Position numbers and translations under genes: made by a program. 64,000 nucleotides of DNA from Thermoplasmata archaeon. GTDB taxonomy: Archaea > Thermoplasmatota > Thermoplasmata > Lutacidiplasmatales > UBA184. Shown here piece by piece: positions 1-7,893 of the stretch. The notes under the pieces are model-generated. The model did not search any database, had not been told where the DNA came from, and saw only the letters and a program-made list of their open reading frames with translations. Location of the stretch: contig JAKASQ010000004.1 of NCBI GenBank assembly GCA_021828195.1, positions 16,689 through 80,688 of the forward strand, written 5' to 3'. How positions within the stretch are numbered: position 1 is the stretch's first letter; each line of letters opens with the position of its first letter.

Positions 1-192
1 CTCCACGGCCGTTCCGAGCTGATGGTGCTCGCGTCGACGCCCACCGCAGAGGAGACGACCGACCTTCTCACCGCCATCCGCGAACTGCCCGGGGTCTCTC
101 GGGCCCGGGCGATGGGCATCGAACGGGTGCACAAGGAGCGTCCGGGGCATCCGGTCGGGCCTCCACCGGCCCTCGCAACCCCGGCGGTGTGA
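1..192 (+). CDS. C-terminal end of a probable Lrp/AsnC-type ligand-binding domain protein (partial)
   Basis: Frame 1 is open from the first base to a TGA at 190-192, so only about 63 C-terminal residues are present. The segment ELMVLASTPTAEET followed by LLTAIRELPGVSRARAM resembles the last strand-helix-strand of the RAM/AsnC ligand-binding domain, where a 'l..l..lpGV' pattern is typical. If this is right the full gene would be a small-molecule-responsive regulator (Lrp family) or a stand-alone RAM domain. It lies just upstream of the sulfur-oxidation operon in the same direction, which makes it a candidate local regulator, but the DNA-binding part is outside the window and no function can be proven. 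Confidence 0.55.
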   Translation, partial: LHGRSELMVLASTPTAEETTDLLTAIRELPGVSRARAMGIERVHKERPGHPVGPPPALATPAV

Positions 193-244
193 GCATTCCG
201 GCGCCTTCGCGGTGGCCGGGGCAATCGTGATTGAACAGAACCCC

Positions 245-260
245 GTGCAAAGCCTTATCA
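245..260 (+). promoter_or_regulatory. Probable TATA/BRE promoter of the hdr operon
   Basis: A purine-rich BRE-like stretch GTGCAAAGC is followed by CTTATCA, about 45 bases before the ATG at 301. Archaeal transcription normally starts about 25 bases after the TATA box, which puts the start near 280-285 with a leader of roughly 20 bases. The same GTGCAAAG string precedes the TATA box of the tusA operon on the other strand. Confidence 0.45.
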
Positions 261-273
261 TGGCCCTCCCGTT

Positions 274-287
274 TGGACGTTTGTCCA
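274..287. promoter_or_regulatory. Palindromic operator candidate TGGAC-N4-GTCCA
   Basis: The bases read TGGACGTTTGTCCA, a perfect 5-bp inverted repeat around a 4-base spacer. It covers the predicted transcription start of the hdr operon, where a bound regulator would block initiation. A closely similar element (TGGAC-AATT-GTCGA) sits just upstream of the apr TATA box, and a half-site with the same TGGAC-AA start precedes the tusA TATA box. The regulator is unknown. Confidence 0.45.
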
Positions 288-300
288 TCTGGAATCCGTC

Positions 301-1137
301 ATGAGCGTGGTTGCCCACCTGCCACGGCGCGTCCTCTCGCTGGTCGAGGAGGAAGCTCCGGACCCCCCGTCGATGAACCTGACGGGTCGCGAGCGGATGA
401 CCGTGTCAGACCGGACGCTCGCCGAGCAGATGTTCACCGAGTTCCGCCAGGATCCCCGGCATCATGAGTTCGTACTCGGATGCCTCAACTGCGGCGAGTG
501 CACCACGGGTTGCCCGGCGGCTCGATTCTACGACTTTTCCCCTCGCGAGATGCTCCAGATCGCCCAGACGGGGGACGCCACGACCCTCTGGGACGCGATG
601 CAGGAAAAGATCTGGGCCTGTTGCCAATGCTACACCTGCAACATGCGTTGCCGCTTCGGTAACGACATCGCGGGGATCATCAGCGTGATGCGGGAGCTCT
701 CCGTCCGTCACGGTGTGGAGGCGACGCGGCGCACGCTCTCCCCGTTCAATCGGTCCCTCACCCTGCTGATGACCGTTGGCACCCAGGTCTCCTCCGACAT
801 GATCCAGCCGGACTTCTTCCGCGATTGGGGCCCGTTCGCCGCGGGGTCGGAGCAGGTGTGGGGCGTGAGCGCGGAGGTCATGCGCAAGGCCATCCCCCTC
901 GACGTCCTGCAGACGACTACGTCGTCGTGGGAGGTGTCGGTGCAGACGTCCCTCGAACTGTTCCGGATCTACGAGCAGACCGGGGTTCTCGACATGCTGC
1001 GCGGGCTCGATCCGGATCTCACGGAGATGCTCGTGGACCTCATCGAGGAGCGACGCGAGGAGTTTACCGAGGCGCGCGAGCGGTACCGGACCGAGATCGA
1101 GCGCATGCACGGGCCGGTGGCCACGTTTTCCGGGTGA
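301..1137 (+). CDS. hdrC1: sHdr complex iron-sulfur subunit HdrC1
   Basis: HdrC-type electron-transfer subunit of the sulfur-oxidising heterodisulfide-reductase-like (sHdr) complex, cytoplasmic. Two classic [4Fe-4S] motifs are visible: C61-x2-C64-x2-C67-x3-C71 (CLNCGECTTGCP) and C107-x2-C110-x2-C113-x3-C117 (CQCYTCNMRC). The rest is helical, as in the family, and the length of 278 residues is slightly above the usual 200-250 because of the N-terminal extension. The ATG at 301 fits the predicted short leader; ATGs at 373 and 397 are also possible and would remove that extension. It is the first gene of the order C1-B1-A-hyp-C2-B2, which is diagnostic for sHdr rather than methanogenic Hdr. Known role: relays electrons between the HdrB catalytic subunits and HdrA during sulfane-sulfur oxidation. 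Confidence 0.9.
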   Translation: MSVVAHLPRRVLSLVEEEAPDPPSMNLTGRERMTVSDRTLAEQMFTEFRQDPRHHEFVLGCLNCGECTTGCPAARFYDFSPREMLQIAQTGDATTLWDAMQEKIWACCQCYTCNMRCRFGNDIAGIISVMRELSVRHGVEATRRTLSPFNRSLTLLMTVGTQVSSDMIQPDFFRDWGPFAAGSEQVWGVSAEVMRKAIPLDVLQTTTSSWEVSVQTSLELFRIYEQTGVLDMLRGLDPDLTEMLVDLIEERREEFTEARERYRTEIERMHGPVATFSG

Positions 1138-1146
1138 GGAGGGACC

Positions 1147-2454
1147 ATGCTCAACGCGACCCAGATTCGCCAGGTGATCGAGGAACGGACGGAACGCCGG
1201 CACGGGACCGGAAAGAAGGTCGTCGACGTACGGGAGGAGATGGACCGTCTCGAGGACCAGGGGGAGCTCATCGTCCACCGCATCCGGCCCGAGAATCGGC
1301 CGGTCGAGATGAAGACCCTGTTCGGTTGGACCAAGCGGATCCCCACCAACCGGCTCTGGCATCACAAGTCCTGCGGCCAGTGCGGGAACATCCCCGGCTA
1401 CCCCTCGTCCCTCCTGTGGGTGATGAACGAAACCGGGCGCTCGTACCTCAACGAGCCCCACCAAACCTCCTGCACGGCTTGGAACTATCACGGGACGGCG
1501 ACGTCGAATCCCGTCGCCCTCGCGGCGGTCGCGGCGCGAAACTTCCACCGCGCCTACGAGACCGACAATTTCCCGCTGATCCATTGCGGCACGAGCTTCG
1601 GCGATTACAAGGAGATGCGCAAGCTCCTGGTCGAGAACGCGGAGATCCGGCACAAGGTCCGCGACGTGCTCCGTTCGATGGACCGGGACCTGGTGCTGCC
1701 GGAGGAGATCGTCCACTATTCGGAGTGGGTGCAGGCGATGACCCCCGAGATCGTCGCCCGCCAGAAGATCGCGGCGTCGGGCGTGGTCGCGACCGTGCAC
1801 GAACCCTGTCACTACTACAAGATGGTGCCCGAAGACGCGATCTACGATGACGCCGTCTATCAGGGGCAGAGACCGGCGGTACCGACGGGGATCCTCCTGG
1901 CCCTCGGTGCGACGGTCGCCGACTACTCGACCTGGTACGACTGTTGCGGGTTCGGGTTCCGCCACATCCTCAGCGAGCGGGAGTTCAGCCGATCGTTCGC
2001 GAACCTGCGCAAGATCCGGCCGATGGTCGAGGAGGCCCATTCGGACGTTGCGATCACCAGCGACACGGGCTGTGTCACGACGCTCGACAAGAGCCAGTGG
2101 ATTGGGAAAGCCCACGGCCAGCCGTACCTGCTGCCGGTCCTTTCGGACATCCAGTTCGTCGCCCTCACGATGGGGGCGCATCCCTACAAGATCGCCCAGC
2201 TCCATTGGCATGCGGCTCCCGTCGATCGGCTCCTCGACCGCCTCGGGATTGACTGGCGGACCGCGAAGACCGAGTTCCTCGACTACCTTCGGCAACTCAA
2301 GAGCGGGGGCGCGCCCGAACTTCTGCACCCGCCGCGGGAGGATATCGAGCGGTTCTTTGCCATCAACAAGGGGCAGGTCCTGCCGGACGAAACCCGGGCG
2401 ACCCCTCCGCCGTCACCGGTCCCCGTCCCGAGCGCGGGGAGAGGCGGGCGTTGA
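1147..2454 (+). CDS. hdrB1: sHdr complex subunit HdrB1 (CCG-domain protein)
   Basis: HdrB-like subunit of the sHdr complex, 435 residues with an N-terminal extension of about 70. HdrB proteins hold non-cubane iron-sulfur clusters in paired CCG modules of pattern C...CC...CxxC. Here the first module is altered: C76-x2-C79, a lone C109 and a lone C147. The second keeps C221, the C266-C267-G pair and C309, but lacks the last Cys of a full CxxC. Divergence of HdrB1 from the textbook motif is a reason to treat its cluster content as unknown. The gene starts nine bases after hdrC1 and its stop overlaps the hdrA start (TTGA), so translation is probably coupled. The Pro-rich C-terminus looks disordered. 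Confidence 0.85.
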   Translation: MLNATQIRQVIEERTERRHGTGKKVVDVREEMDRLEDQGELIVHRIRPENRPVEMKTLFGWTKRIPTNRLWHHKSCGQCGNIPGYPSSLLWVMNETGRSYLNEPHQTSCTAWNYHGTATSNPVALAAVAARNFHRAYETDNFPLIHCGTSFGDYKEMRKLLVENAEIRHKVRDVLRSMDRDLVLPEEIVHYSEWVQAMTPEIVARQKIAASGVVATVHEPCHYYKMVPEDAIYDDAVYQGQRPAVPTGILLALGATVADYSTWYDCCGFGFRHILSEREFSRSFANLRKIRPMVEEAHSDVAITSDTGCVTTLDKSQWIGKAHGQPYLLPVLSDIQFVALTMGAHPYKIAQLHWHAAPVDRLLDRLGIDWRTAKTEFLDYLRQLKSGGAPELLHPPREDIERFFAINKGQVLPDETRATPPPSPVPVPSAGRGGR

Positions 2455-3488
2455 ATCCGATTCTGGTGCTGGGCGCCGGGCCGGCCGGTCTGAGCGCTGC
2501 GGCGGAGCTCGCGAGCCTCGGTGCGCCCACCCTATTGGTGGAGAAGGAGTCCTACCTCGGCGGCAATCCGACGCGGTGGCATTACTCGCTCCTGGCGCCG
2601 GACCTTCGGCCCGCCGAGGAGATCCTGGGACCGCTCATCCAGCGGGTGGAACACAACCCGAAGATCGAGCTGCACACCGGCTCGCTCATCGCCCGCGCGG
2701 AGCCCGAAGGGAAGGGGTACCGGGTGTCGCTCCAGTCCAAGGATACCGTCCAGACGCGGGAGGTCAGCGCGGTCATCTTGGCTACGGGATTCGACCACTT
2801 CGACTCCCGCCGCAAGTTCGAGTACGGCTACGGACACTTTCCCGACGTGCTCGATTTCAAGGAGCTCGAGGGGATGATCCACGACGACAAGGTCCTCCGA
2901 CCGTCCGACGGGAAGCCTCCGCGGCGGATCGCCTGGATCCTGTGCGTCGGTTCCCGCGACATCCAGATCGGCAATCCGTGGTGCTGCCGGATGGGGTGCG
3001 TCGTCAGCATCAAGCAGGCGGTCGAGATCCGCCAGAAACATCCCGAGATCGACGCGTACATTTACTACATGGACGTCCGAACCTACGGCCTCTGGGAAGA
3101 CCTCTACTGGAAGTCGATGCAGGAGTACGGGGTCAAGTTCATCCGGGGGCGGATCGGCGCGGTCTCCCTGACGGAGGGCGGGAAGCGCCTCATCGCGACG
3201 GGCGAGGACACGATCCTGAGCCGACCCACCGAAGTTCCCTTCGACCTGATCGTGCTCGCGAGCGGGATGGAACCGGGGACCGGGACGAAGGAGGCCTCCG
3301 AGCTCTTCCACGTACCGGTCGGTCCCGAGGGGTTCCTCACGCCCAAGCTTTCCGACATGAACACCATTGATTCGGGCCTACCGGGGATCTACTTCGCCGG
3401 CGCGGCGACCGGCCCGAAGGCGATCCCCGACGCGATCACGGAAGGTATGGGGGCGGCGCTTCGTGCGTTCCAGTACGCTCGCGAGTGA
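2451..3488 (+). CDS. hdrA: sHdr complex FAD subunit HdrA
   Basis: FAD-binding core of the sHdr complex. The N-terminus has a Rossmann fingerprint (VLGAGPAGLSAAAEL, residues 6-20) with an acidic end of strand 2 (LVEKE) and a GG-containing loop. Cysteines C165, C178, C179 and C183 in the CVGSRD...WCCRMGC segment match the cluster-binding region of HdrA. The C-terminal FAGAATGPKAIPDAITEG segment is the usual second FAD/nucleotide contact. At 345 residues it is the short sHdr type, without the ferredoxin inserts of methanogen HdrA. The start is a TTG at 2451 that overlaps the hdrB1 stop, chosen because it gives the complete Rossmann strand; no ATG lies nearby. It is expected to centre electron flow between the two HdrB/C arms. 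Confidence 0.9.
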   Translation: MNPILVLGAGPAGLSAAAELASLGAPTLLVEKESYLGGNPTRWHYSLLAPDLRPAEEILGPLIQRVEHNPKIELHTGSLIARAEPEGKGYRVSLQSKDTVQTREVSAVILATGFDHFDSRRKFEYGYGHFPDVLDFKELEGMIHDDKVLRPSDGKPPRRIAWILCVGSRDIQIGNPWCCRMGCVVSIKQAVEIRQKHPEIDAYIYYMDVRTYGLWEDLYWKSMQEYGVKFIRGRIGAVSLTEGGKRLIATGEDTILSRPTEVPFDLIVLASGMEPGTGTKEASELFHVPVGPEGFLTPKLSDMNTIDSGLPGIYFAGAATGPKAIPDAITEGMGAALRAFQYARE

Positions 3489-4215
3489 TCCGGCCGACCC
3501 GCGGGGCGTCGCCTCCCGCGTCGATCCGGCGAAGGTCGCCTCGGCGTGGGAGCGGTGGGTCGTTCCGTGCGGCTCCGAGCCGATCAACCGTCTCGAGACC
3601 CTGCTCGAACGGAAGTTCGCGGAAGGACAGCAGCTCGGCCGGCTTCCCGACGCCGAGTTCGGCGCTCGGTGGACCGTCTTTCTCGACGCGATCGTCTCCA
3701 CCCGACCGTATCGGCCGGCGATCGTGGAGGCGACGGATGCCCGCCGGATCCGGTCGCTGGTCGAGAAGGTCCGGGCCGGCGGCTTCTCGGCGCGCGACCT
3801 GCCGGCCCTCGCCGACGAGCTCTCCGGCGCGCCACGGGATGTACGGATCGATGTCGCGGCCGAGCTGCTCCACGCCGCCGCCCCCGACCGATCGGGACTC
3901 TTGACCCGGTGGGTCTGGAACCCGGAGCGGGGCACCGGCATCCTCGCGGAGTTCGTGGCCCCGGGCCCGACCCGGTTCCCGGAGGTCCAGGCACGCCTCG
4001 GCGAGATCCGGCTCGAGCTCGCGGCTCTCGGATTTCCTTCGGCGACCTTCGCCTCGGTCGATATTTTGCTCGCCCTCGCCTATTCGGTGCGTCTCTCCGA
4101 GGCGACGGACCGAAGCTTCCAGGGAGGTGGGATGGAGAGCCTGCTGCCCGGCACGCTCGGTCTCGCGTCGATGGTCCTCGGGGTGCGGAGGTGGATCGTT
4201 CGTGCCGATAGTTGA
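3463..4215 (+). CDS. Conserved hypothetical protein between hdrA and hdrC2 (sHdr 'hyp')
   Basis: A gene of unknown biochemical function is regularly found between hdrA and hdrC2 in sHdr loci, and this one fills that place. The product is about 250 residues, mostly alpha-helical, with no metal-binding Cys cluster; a single Cys lies near residue 35. I chose the GTG at 3463, which overlaps hdrA by 26 bases. The reading frame stays open further upstream inside hdrA, so the true start is uncertain. Its stop (4213-4215) overlaps the start of hdrC2. The tight overlap on both sides suggests a structural or assembly role in the complex, but this is inference from position only. Confidence 0.65.
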   Translation: MRSSTLASDPADPRGVASRVDPAKVASAWERWVVPCGSEPINRLETLLERKFAEGQQLGRLPDAEFGARWTVFLDAIVSTRPYRPAIVEATDARRIRSLVEKVRAGGFSARDLPALADELSGAPRDVRIDVAAELLHAAAPDRSGLLTRWVWNPERGTGILAEFVAPGPTRFPEVQARLGEIRLELAALGFPSATFASVDILLALAYSVRLSEATDRSFQGGGMESLLPGTLGLASMVLGVRRWIVRADS

Positions 4216-4933
4216 GAAGTCGCTCGTCCGCGTCAAGCGGACGGAAAAGCTCGAGCTCGATGGGATCGACGTCTCGGGCGATTGGAACACGTTCCTGGAG
4301 TCCCGGGTCCAGACCGACCTCGACGTCGGCATCGTCGACTGGGTCCGTTCCCAACCCCAGGGCGACACCATCGACCGATGCTGGCAGTGCGGGACCTGCA
4401 CGGCCGGCTGCTGCATGCACACCGACTACGGCCTCGAGGAGTTCAACCCCCGCTATTTCATCTACCTCGCTCAGATCGGATACGAGGAGGAATTGCGGCG
4501 CTATGCCCAGACGATCTGGCGGTGCGTGTCGTGCAACAAGTGCGTCGAGCGTTGTCCCAAAGGCGTCAAGGTCGAGGAGGTCGTCCATACGATCGGGACC
4601 TACCTCGAAGCGAGCGGCCGGGCGCCCGAGAGCCCCGCGGATCGCTTCGACCGTGCCTACACCGAAAATCTTCTCGACCGCGGCATCCTCGACGAGGCCG
4701 GTCTGTTCCGGACGTACGAGCGGCTCGAGGGCCGCAAGACGCCGGTCCGAGAGCTCCTGCGCATGGGAACCTCCTTGCTGCTGAGCGGCCGTCTCCACAC
4801 CGGTCCGCTCGCCCACCGGACCAAGGGATGGCGCCGAATGCGCCCGGTCCTGAAGGGGCTGCTCGACGAGGACCTCCGCCAGCGGCGGGAGAGCGCCCAA
4901 GCCACGCGACCGGTCGGCCGGAGGGAACCGTGA
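4202..4933 (+). CDS. hdrC2: sHdr complex iron-sulfur subunit HdrC2
   Basis: Second HdrC-type subunit. With the GTG start at 4202 (VPIVEKSL) the protein has 243 residues and two [4Fe-4S] motifs: C60-x2-C63-x2-C66-x3-C70 (CWQCGTCTAGCC) and C108-x2-C111-x2-C114-x3-C118 (CVSCNKCVERCP). This is the closer of the two HdrCs to the canonical pattern. The start overlaps the preceding gene by 14 bases, and the stop overlaps the GTG of hdrB2 as GTGA. An upstream ATG at 4127 would add 25 residues of low-complexity sequence encoded inside the previous gene and is unlikely. Role: electron transfer between HdrB2 and HdrA. Confidence 0.9.
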   Translation: MPIVEKSLVRVKRTEKLELDGIDVSGDWNTFLESRVQTDLDVGIVDWVRSQPQGDTIDRCWQCGTCTAGCCMHTDYGLEEFNPRYFIYLAQIGYEEELRRYAQTIWRCVSCNKCVERCPKGVKVEEVVHTIGTYLEASGRAPESPADRFDRAYTENLLDRGILDEAGLFRTYERLEGRKTPVRELLRMGTSLLLSGRLHTGPLAHRTKGWRRMRPVLKGLLDEDLRQRRESAQATRPVGRREP

Positions 4934-5862
4934 TTGATCGTTCGCAGTCCCGGGGACCGTCCGACCCGGTGCCAGCGTACTATCCCGGCTGCTCGATGGA
5001 CGGCCTGGGAAAGGCGTATGAGGTCTCCTGCCAGCTCGTGCTCGACCGGCTCGGTCTCGCGATGGACCGGATCGTCGACTACAACTGCTGCGGGGCGACC
5101 GAGGTGAAGAACCTCAGCGAGGAGGTTTCTCTGACCCTGCCCGCGCGCAATCTCTCCATGGCCCGGTCGATGGGTCGCCACGAGGTGATCGCCGCCTGCA
5201 ACGGCTGCGTCTATTCCCTGACGCGGGCGAACGACGCGGACGAGACGACCCGGAGCCGGATCAATTCCCATCTCGAAAAGGGCGGGGCGCCGGCCTACGA
5301 CGGGGAGGCAAACGTCCAGCATGTCCTCGAGTTCATCCACAATCGCGCCGGGGTACCCCGCGTCCGCGCCGCGGTGCGGCGGCCGCTCGCCGGGCTCAAG
5401 GTGGCGCCGTACTACGGCTGTCTGTACTCCCGGCCCAAACGGTACACGGGCGTCGGGGTCACGCCGGGGACGGACAATCCGGAGCATCCGTTCTTCCTCG
5501 ACGAGCTCCTGGAAGCGTGCGGGGCGACGGTGATGCGCGACTATCTGGCGAAGACGATCTGCTGCGGCGGCGGCCATGCGTTGAGCGACCTCGACGTCAG
5601 TGTTGCGTTCAGCGCCTCGGTCATGAACGAAGCGAAGCGGGCCGGGGCGGACCTGGTCGCGACGATCTGTCCCCTCGGCCAGATCAACATCGAGAACAAC
5701 CTCGACCGGATCCGCCAGGCCTACGGGGAGGAAACCCTCGTCCCCGTGGCGTACTTCACCCAACTGATGGCGCTCGCGTTGGGCGCGAGCATGCGTGAGG
5801 CGCGTCTCAAGGACAACTTCTCCCGGCCCGACCGATTCCTGCGCGAGCGCGGGTTCCACTGA
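4930..5862 (+). CDS. hdrB2: sHdr complex catalytic-type subunit HdrB2 (CCG domains)
   Basis: HdrB-like protein of 310 residues read from the GTG at 4930 (GTGA overlap with hdrC2). The first CCG module is complete: C21 (YYPGC), C53-C54-G and C90-x2-C93, as required for a non-cubane [4Fe-4S] centre. The second has C164, C211-C212-G and C247, where the partner Cys of the last CxxC is Gly (CPLG). HdrB2 is therefore the better-conserved of the two HdrBs here and the likelier main catalytic site. In the sHdr model this is where sulfane sulfur held on the lipoate of LbpA or on a carrier protein is oxidised. It is followed after eight bases by the lipoate-binding protein gene. Confidence 0.9.
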   Translation: MIDRSQSRGPSDPVPAYYPGCSMDGLGKAYEVSCQLVLDRLGLAMDRIVDYNCCGATEVKNLSEEVSLTLPARNLSMARSMGRHEVIAACNGCVYSLTRANDADETTRSRINSHLEKGGAPAYDGEANVQHVLEFIHNRAGVPRVRAAVRRPLAGLKVAPYYGCLYSRPKRYTGVGVTPGTDNPEHPFFLDELLEACGATVMRDYLAKTICCGGGHALSDLDVSVAFSASVMNEAKRAGADLVATICPLGQINIENNLDRIRQAYGEETLVPVAYFTQLMALALGASMREARLKDNFSRPDRFLRERGFH

Positions 5863-5870
5863 AAGGTACC

Positions 5871-6320
5871 ATGACGATCTTGAACGGATGCGAATTTCCC
5901 GACGGACTGCTCTACTACGTCGAACGCACGCAGATGACCTGGGTCCGCCTGGACGGCGAGGAAGCCCGGGTCGGCCTGACCGATCCGGCGCAGACCCGGG
6001 CCGGCAAGATCCTGCATCTGCGGATCAAGGCGGCCGGTACCGCCCGGGAGCGGGGCCGACCCGTCGCCACGGTCGAGAGCGGAAAGTGGGCCGGGCCCGT
6101 CATGGCGCCCCTCACCGGGGTCGTCGTCGAGCCGAACCCCGAGGTCGAGAAGGACCCGGGGCTGCTCAACACCGATCCGTACGGGGCGGGGTGGATCGTC
6201 CGGCTCAAGATCTCGAAGCCCGAAGAGCTGCGAGACCTCCTCGAAGGGCCGGCGGCGACCGCGCGGTTCCGGGAGATCCTGGAGAAGGACAATATACGCT
6301 GCATGCGTTGCAAGGAGTGA
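5871..6320 (+). CDS. lbpA: Lipoate-binding protein LbpA of the sHdr system (GcvH-like)
   Basis: A GcvH-like single-domain protein of 149 residues. The lipoylation hairpin reads VESGKWAGPV, placing the modified lysine at K72, and the flanking LNTDPYGAGW segment is typical of GcvH folds. No other glycine-cleavage genes are present; position directly behind hdrB2 identifies it as the sHdr-dedicated LbpA, which carries sulfur intermediates on lipoate. A C-terminal C-M-R-C pair follows the core domain and could be redox-active or bind metal; it is absent from the second LbpA copy in this window. Ligase genes for its maturation follow in the same operon. Confidence 0.9.
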   Translation: MTILNGCEFPDGLLYYVERTQMTWVRLDGEEARVGLTDPAQTRAGKILHLRIKAAGTARERGRPVATVESGKWAGPVMAPLTGVVVEPNPEVEKDPGLLNTDPYGAGWIVRLKISKPEELRDLLEGPAATARFREILEKDNIRCMRCKE

Positions 6321-6327
6321 GCTGTCG

Positions 6328-6732
6328 ATGTCGACCGACCTAGGGACCCCGGCTCCGGCGGACCCGACCGGGAAGAAGATCCTGATGATCATGACAACCG
6401 GTCCGGAAGACCCGGACAAGACCTACGCCCCGTTCTACACCGCCGCGCTCATGGCGGCGATGGAGATCGACACGACGATGTACTTCCTCATGCACGCCCC
6501 CGAACTGCTCCGGAAGGGGGCGGCGGAAGCGGTCCCGCTCAAGAAGGGCGGGAACCTGAAGATGTTCGTCGACATGGCGCTCGAGAACGGCGTGAAGCTC
6601 ATGGCCTGCGCCGAGAGCTGCCGGGACCTGTGCGAGATCGCCGAGACGGACCTGATCGATGGGGTCCGGCTCGTCGGGTCGGCGACCCTCGCCGACCTGG
6701 CGCTCGAAGCGGACTCGGTGATCTCGTTCTGA
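6328..6732 (+). CDS. DsrE-family sulfurtransferase-like protein
   Basis: A 134-residue DsrE/DsrF-like fold protein: beta strand KILMIMTTG, helix-rich centre, then LMACAESCRDLCEI with Cys at 94, 98 and 102, and the late strand DSVISF. In this superfamily a Cys at the end of the central strand carries persulfide, and C94 is at that place; the two extra Cys are unusual. It sits between lbpA and the lipoate ligase, so it is probably a carrier that feeds sulfur to the sHdr complex. The subfamily (DsrE3B or another) was not resolved by eye. Confidence 0.75.
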   Translation: MSTDLGTPAPADPTGKKILMIMTTGPEDPDKTYAPFYTAALMAAMEIDTTMYFLMHAPELLRKGAAEAVPLKKGGNLKMFVDMALENGVKLMACAESCRDLCEIAETDLIDGVRLVGSATLADLALEADSVISF

Positions 6733-6735
6733 GCC

Positions 6736-7893
6736 ATGGAACCGGACCGGGCCAGTACGGTCGAGTGGCGCTGGCTCGACCTCGGCAGCGTCGACGGTCC
6801 GACGATGGTCAATGTCTTCGTCTCGCTCGCGGGCCCCGTGGGCCGGCGCGAATCGTTGCCGACCGTCGTGGTCCTGCACCCCGCCGCGCCGTTCGCCAAC
6901 GTCGGCTACCACCAGGAGGCCGACCGGGAGATCGACCTCGAGTACTGTCGGGGAGCGGGGATACCGGTCGTCCGCCGGGTCGTCGGTGGAGGGGCCATCC
7001 TGGACGGGCCGTGGGAACAGGATTACATGGTCATCGTGCCGAACGGGACGGCGGGCACAGAGGCGGGCGTCGGCCCGTTCTACGACCGTTTCCTCGGGCC
7101 GGTCCAGCGCACGCTCGCGAGGCTCGGGGTGCGGGCCGAGCGCTCCGGGGTCAACGACCTCGCAGTGGCGGGTCGGAAAGTCAGCGCCAACGGCGCGCTC
7201 TCCCTCGACGGGAGCTGGGTGCTCGTCGGCGACATCCTGCGCGAGCTCGACGTCGCGGCCATGACCCGGGTCCTGCGGGTCCCGGACGAGAAGTTTCGTG
7301 GCAAGCTCGCGAAGGGAATGGACGAGTGGCTGACGTCGCTGACGGCGTTGCTCGGGAGTGCGCCGTCCCGGACCGCGATCACCCGGGCCCTCCGGGAGGA
7401 GTACGAGCGGGAGTTCGGGGTCTCCCTCGTTCCCGGCTCCCTGACCGAGGCCGAGGTCGGGACGCTGACGCGCCTCCGCGCCGAGCGATCGAGCGATGCA
7501 TGGACGTTCCTCAAGGAGTCCTCCCACCCGGGGTTCCGGTCTCCCGACCTCCCGCCGCCGGGCCGGTCGGTGAAGATCGCCCACGACACCTACCTCGGGC
7601 GCAGCGACCGCAAGGCAGGCAAGCTGGTCCGGGTGACCCTGCGCTCCCGCGGCGGGGCGGTCGAGGAGATCGAGATATCGGGGGACTTCTTCACCCAGCC
7701 GTTCGCCGGTCACTTGGACGAGCTTGAGGCGTCGCTCGTCGGCTGCCGGCTCGAGCGCGGCCCGCTCGAAGGCGCGATCGCGCGCTGGGCCGCCGACCGG
7801 AAGGTCGCCTTGCTGGGGATCTCGGGGTCGGACCTCGTCGGTGCGATTCTCGACGCCGGCCCCCCGGCCGCCGGGAATCCGGCACCGCCCTAG
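6736..7893 (+). CDS. lplA: Lipoate-protein ligase with C-terminal accessory domain (sLpl(AB) type)
   Basis: Attaches lipoate (or octanoate) to LbpA through an acyl-adenylate. The LplA catalytic domain has the RRVVGGGA motif (80-87) and NDLAVAGRKVSANG (140-153) with the essential lysine at about 148. The C-terminal part (from about residue 275, FLKESSHPGF then GRSVKIAHDTYLG) looks like an LplB/accessory domain fused in one chain, giving 385 residues, longer than a lone LplA domain. Such fused ligases are the specialised partners of sHdr LbpA proteins. It is the last gene of the plus-strand operon; its TAG shares the palindrome CTAG (7890-7893) with the stop of the convergent second ligase gene. 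Confidence 0.85.
   Translation: MEPDRASTVEWRWLDLGSVDGPTMVNVFVSLAGPVGRRESLPTVVVLHPAAPFANVGYHQEADREIDLEYCRGAGIPVVRRVVGGGAILDGPWEQDYMVIVPNGTAGTEAGVGPFYDRFLGPVQRTLARLGVRAERSGVNDLAVAGRKVSANGALSLDGSWVLVGDILRELDVAAMTRVLRVPDEKFRGKLAKGMDEWLTSLTALLGSAPSRTAITRALREEYEREFGVSLVPGSLTEAEVGTLTRLRAERSSDAWTFLKESSHPGFRSPDLPPPGRSVKIAHDTYLGRSDRKAGKLVRVTLRSRGGAVEEIEISGDFFTQPFAGHLDELEASLVGCRLERGPLEGAIARWAADRKVALLGISGSDLVGAILDAGPPAAGNPAPP

Noticed and set aside
406..2328. A 640-codon open frame on the minus strand opposite hdrC1/hdrB1
   Set aside because: It is antisense to two clear iron-sulfur protein genes, has no recognisable motif and is rich in Arg, Pro and Gly, as expected for non-coding frames in GC-rich DNA.
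5871..6320. Glycine cleavage system H protein (gcvH)
   Set aside because: No gcvT or gcvP is nearby and the gene directly follows hdrB2, so the sHdr-dedicated LbpA assignment fits better.
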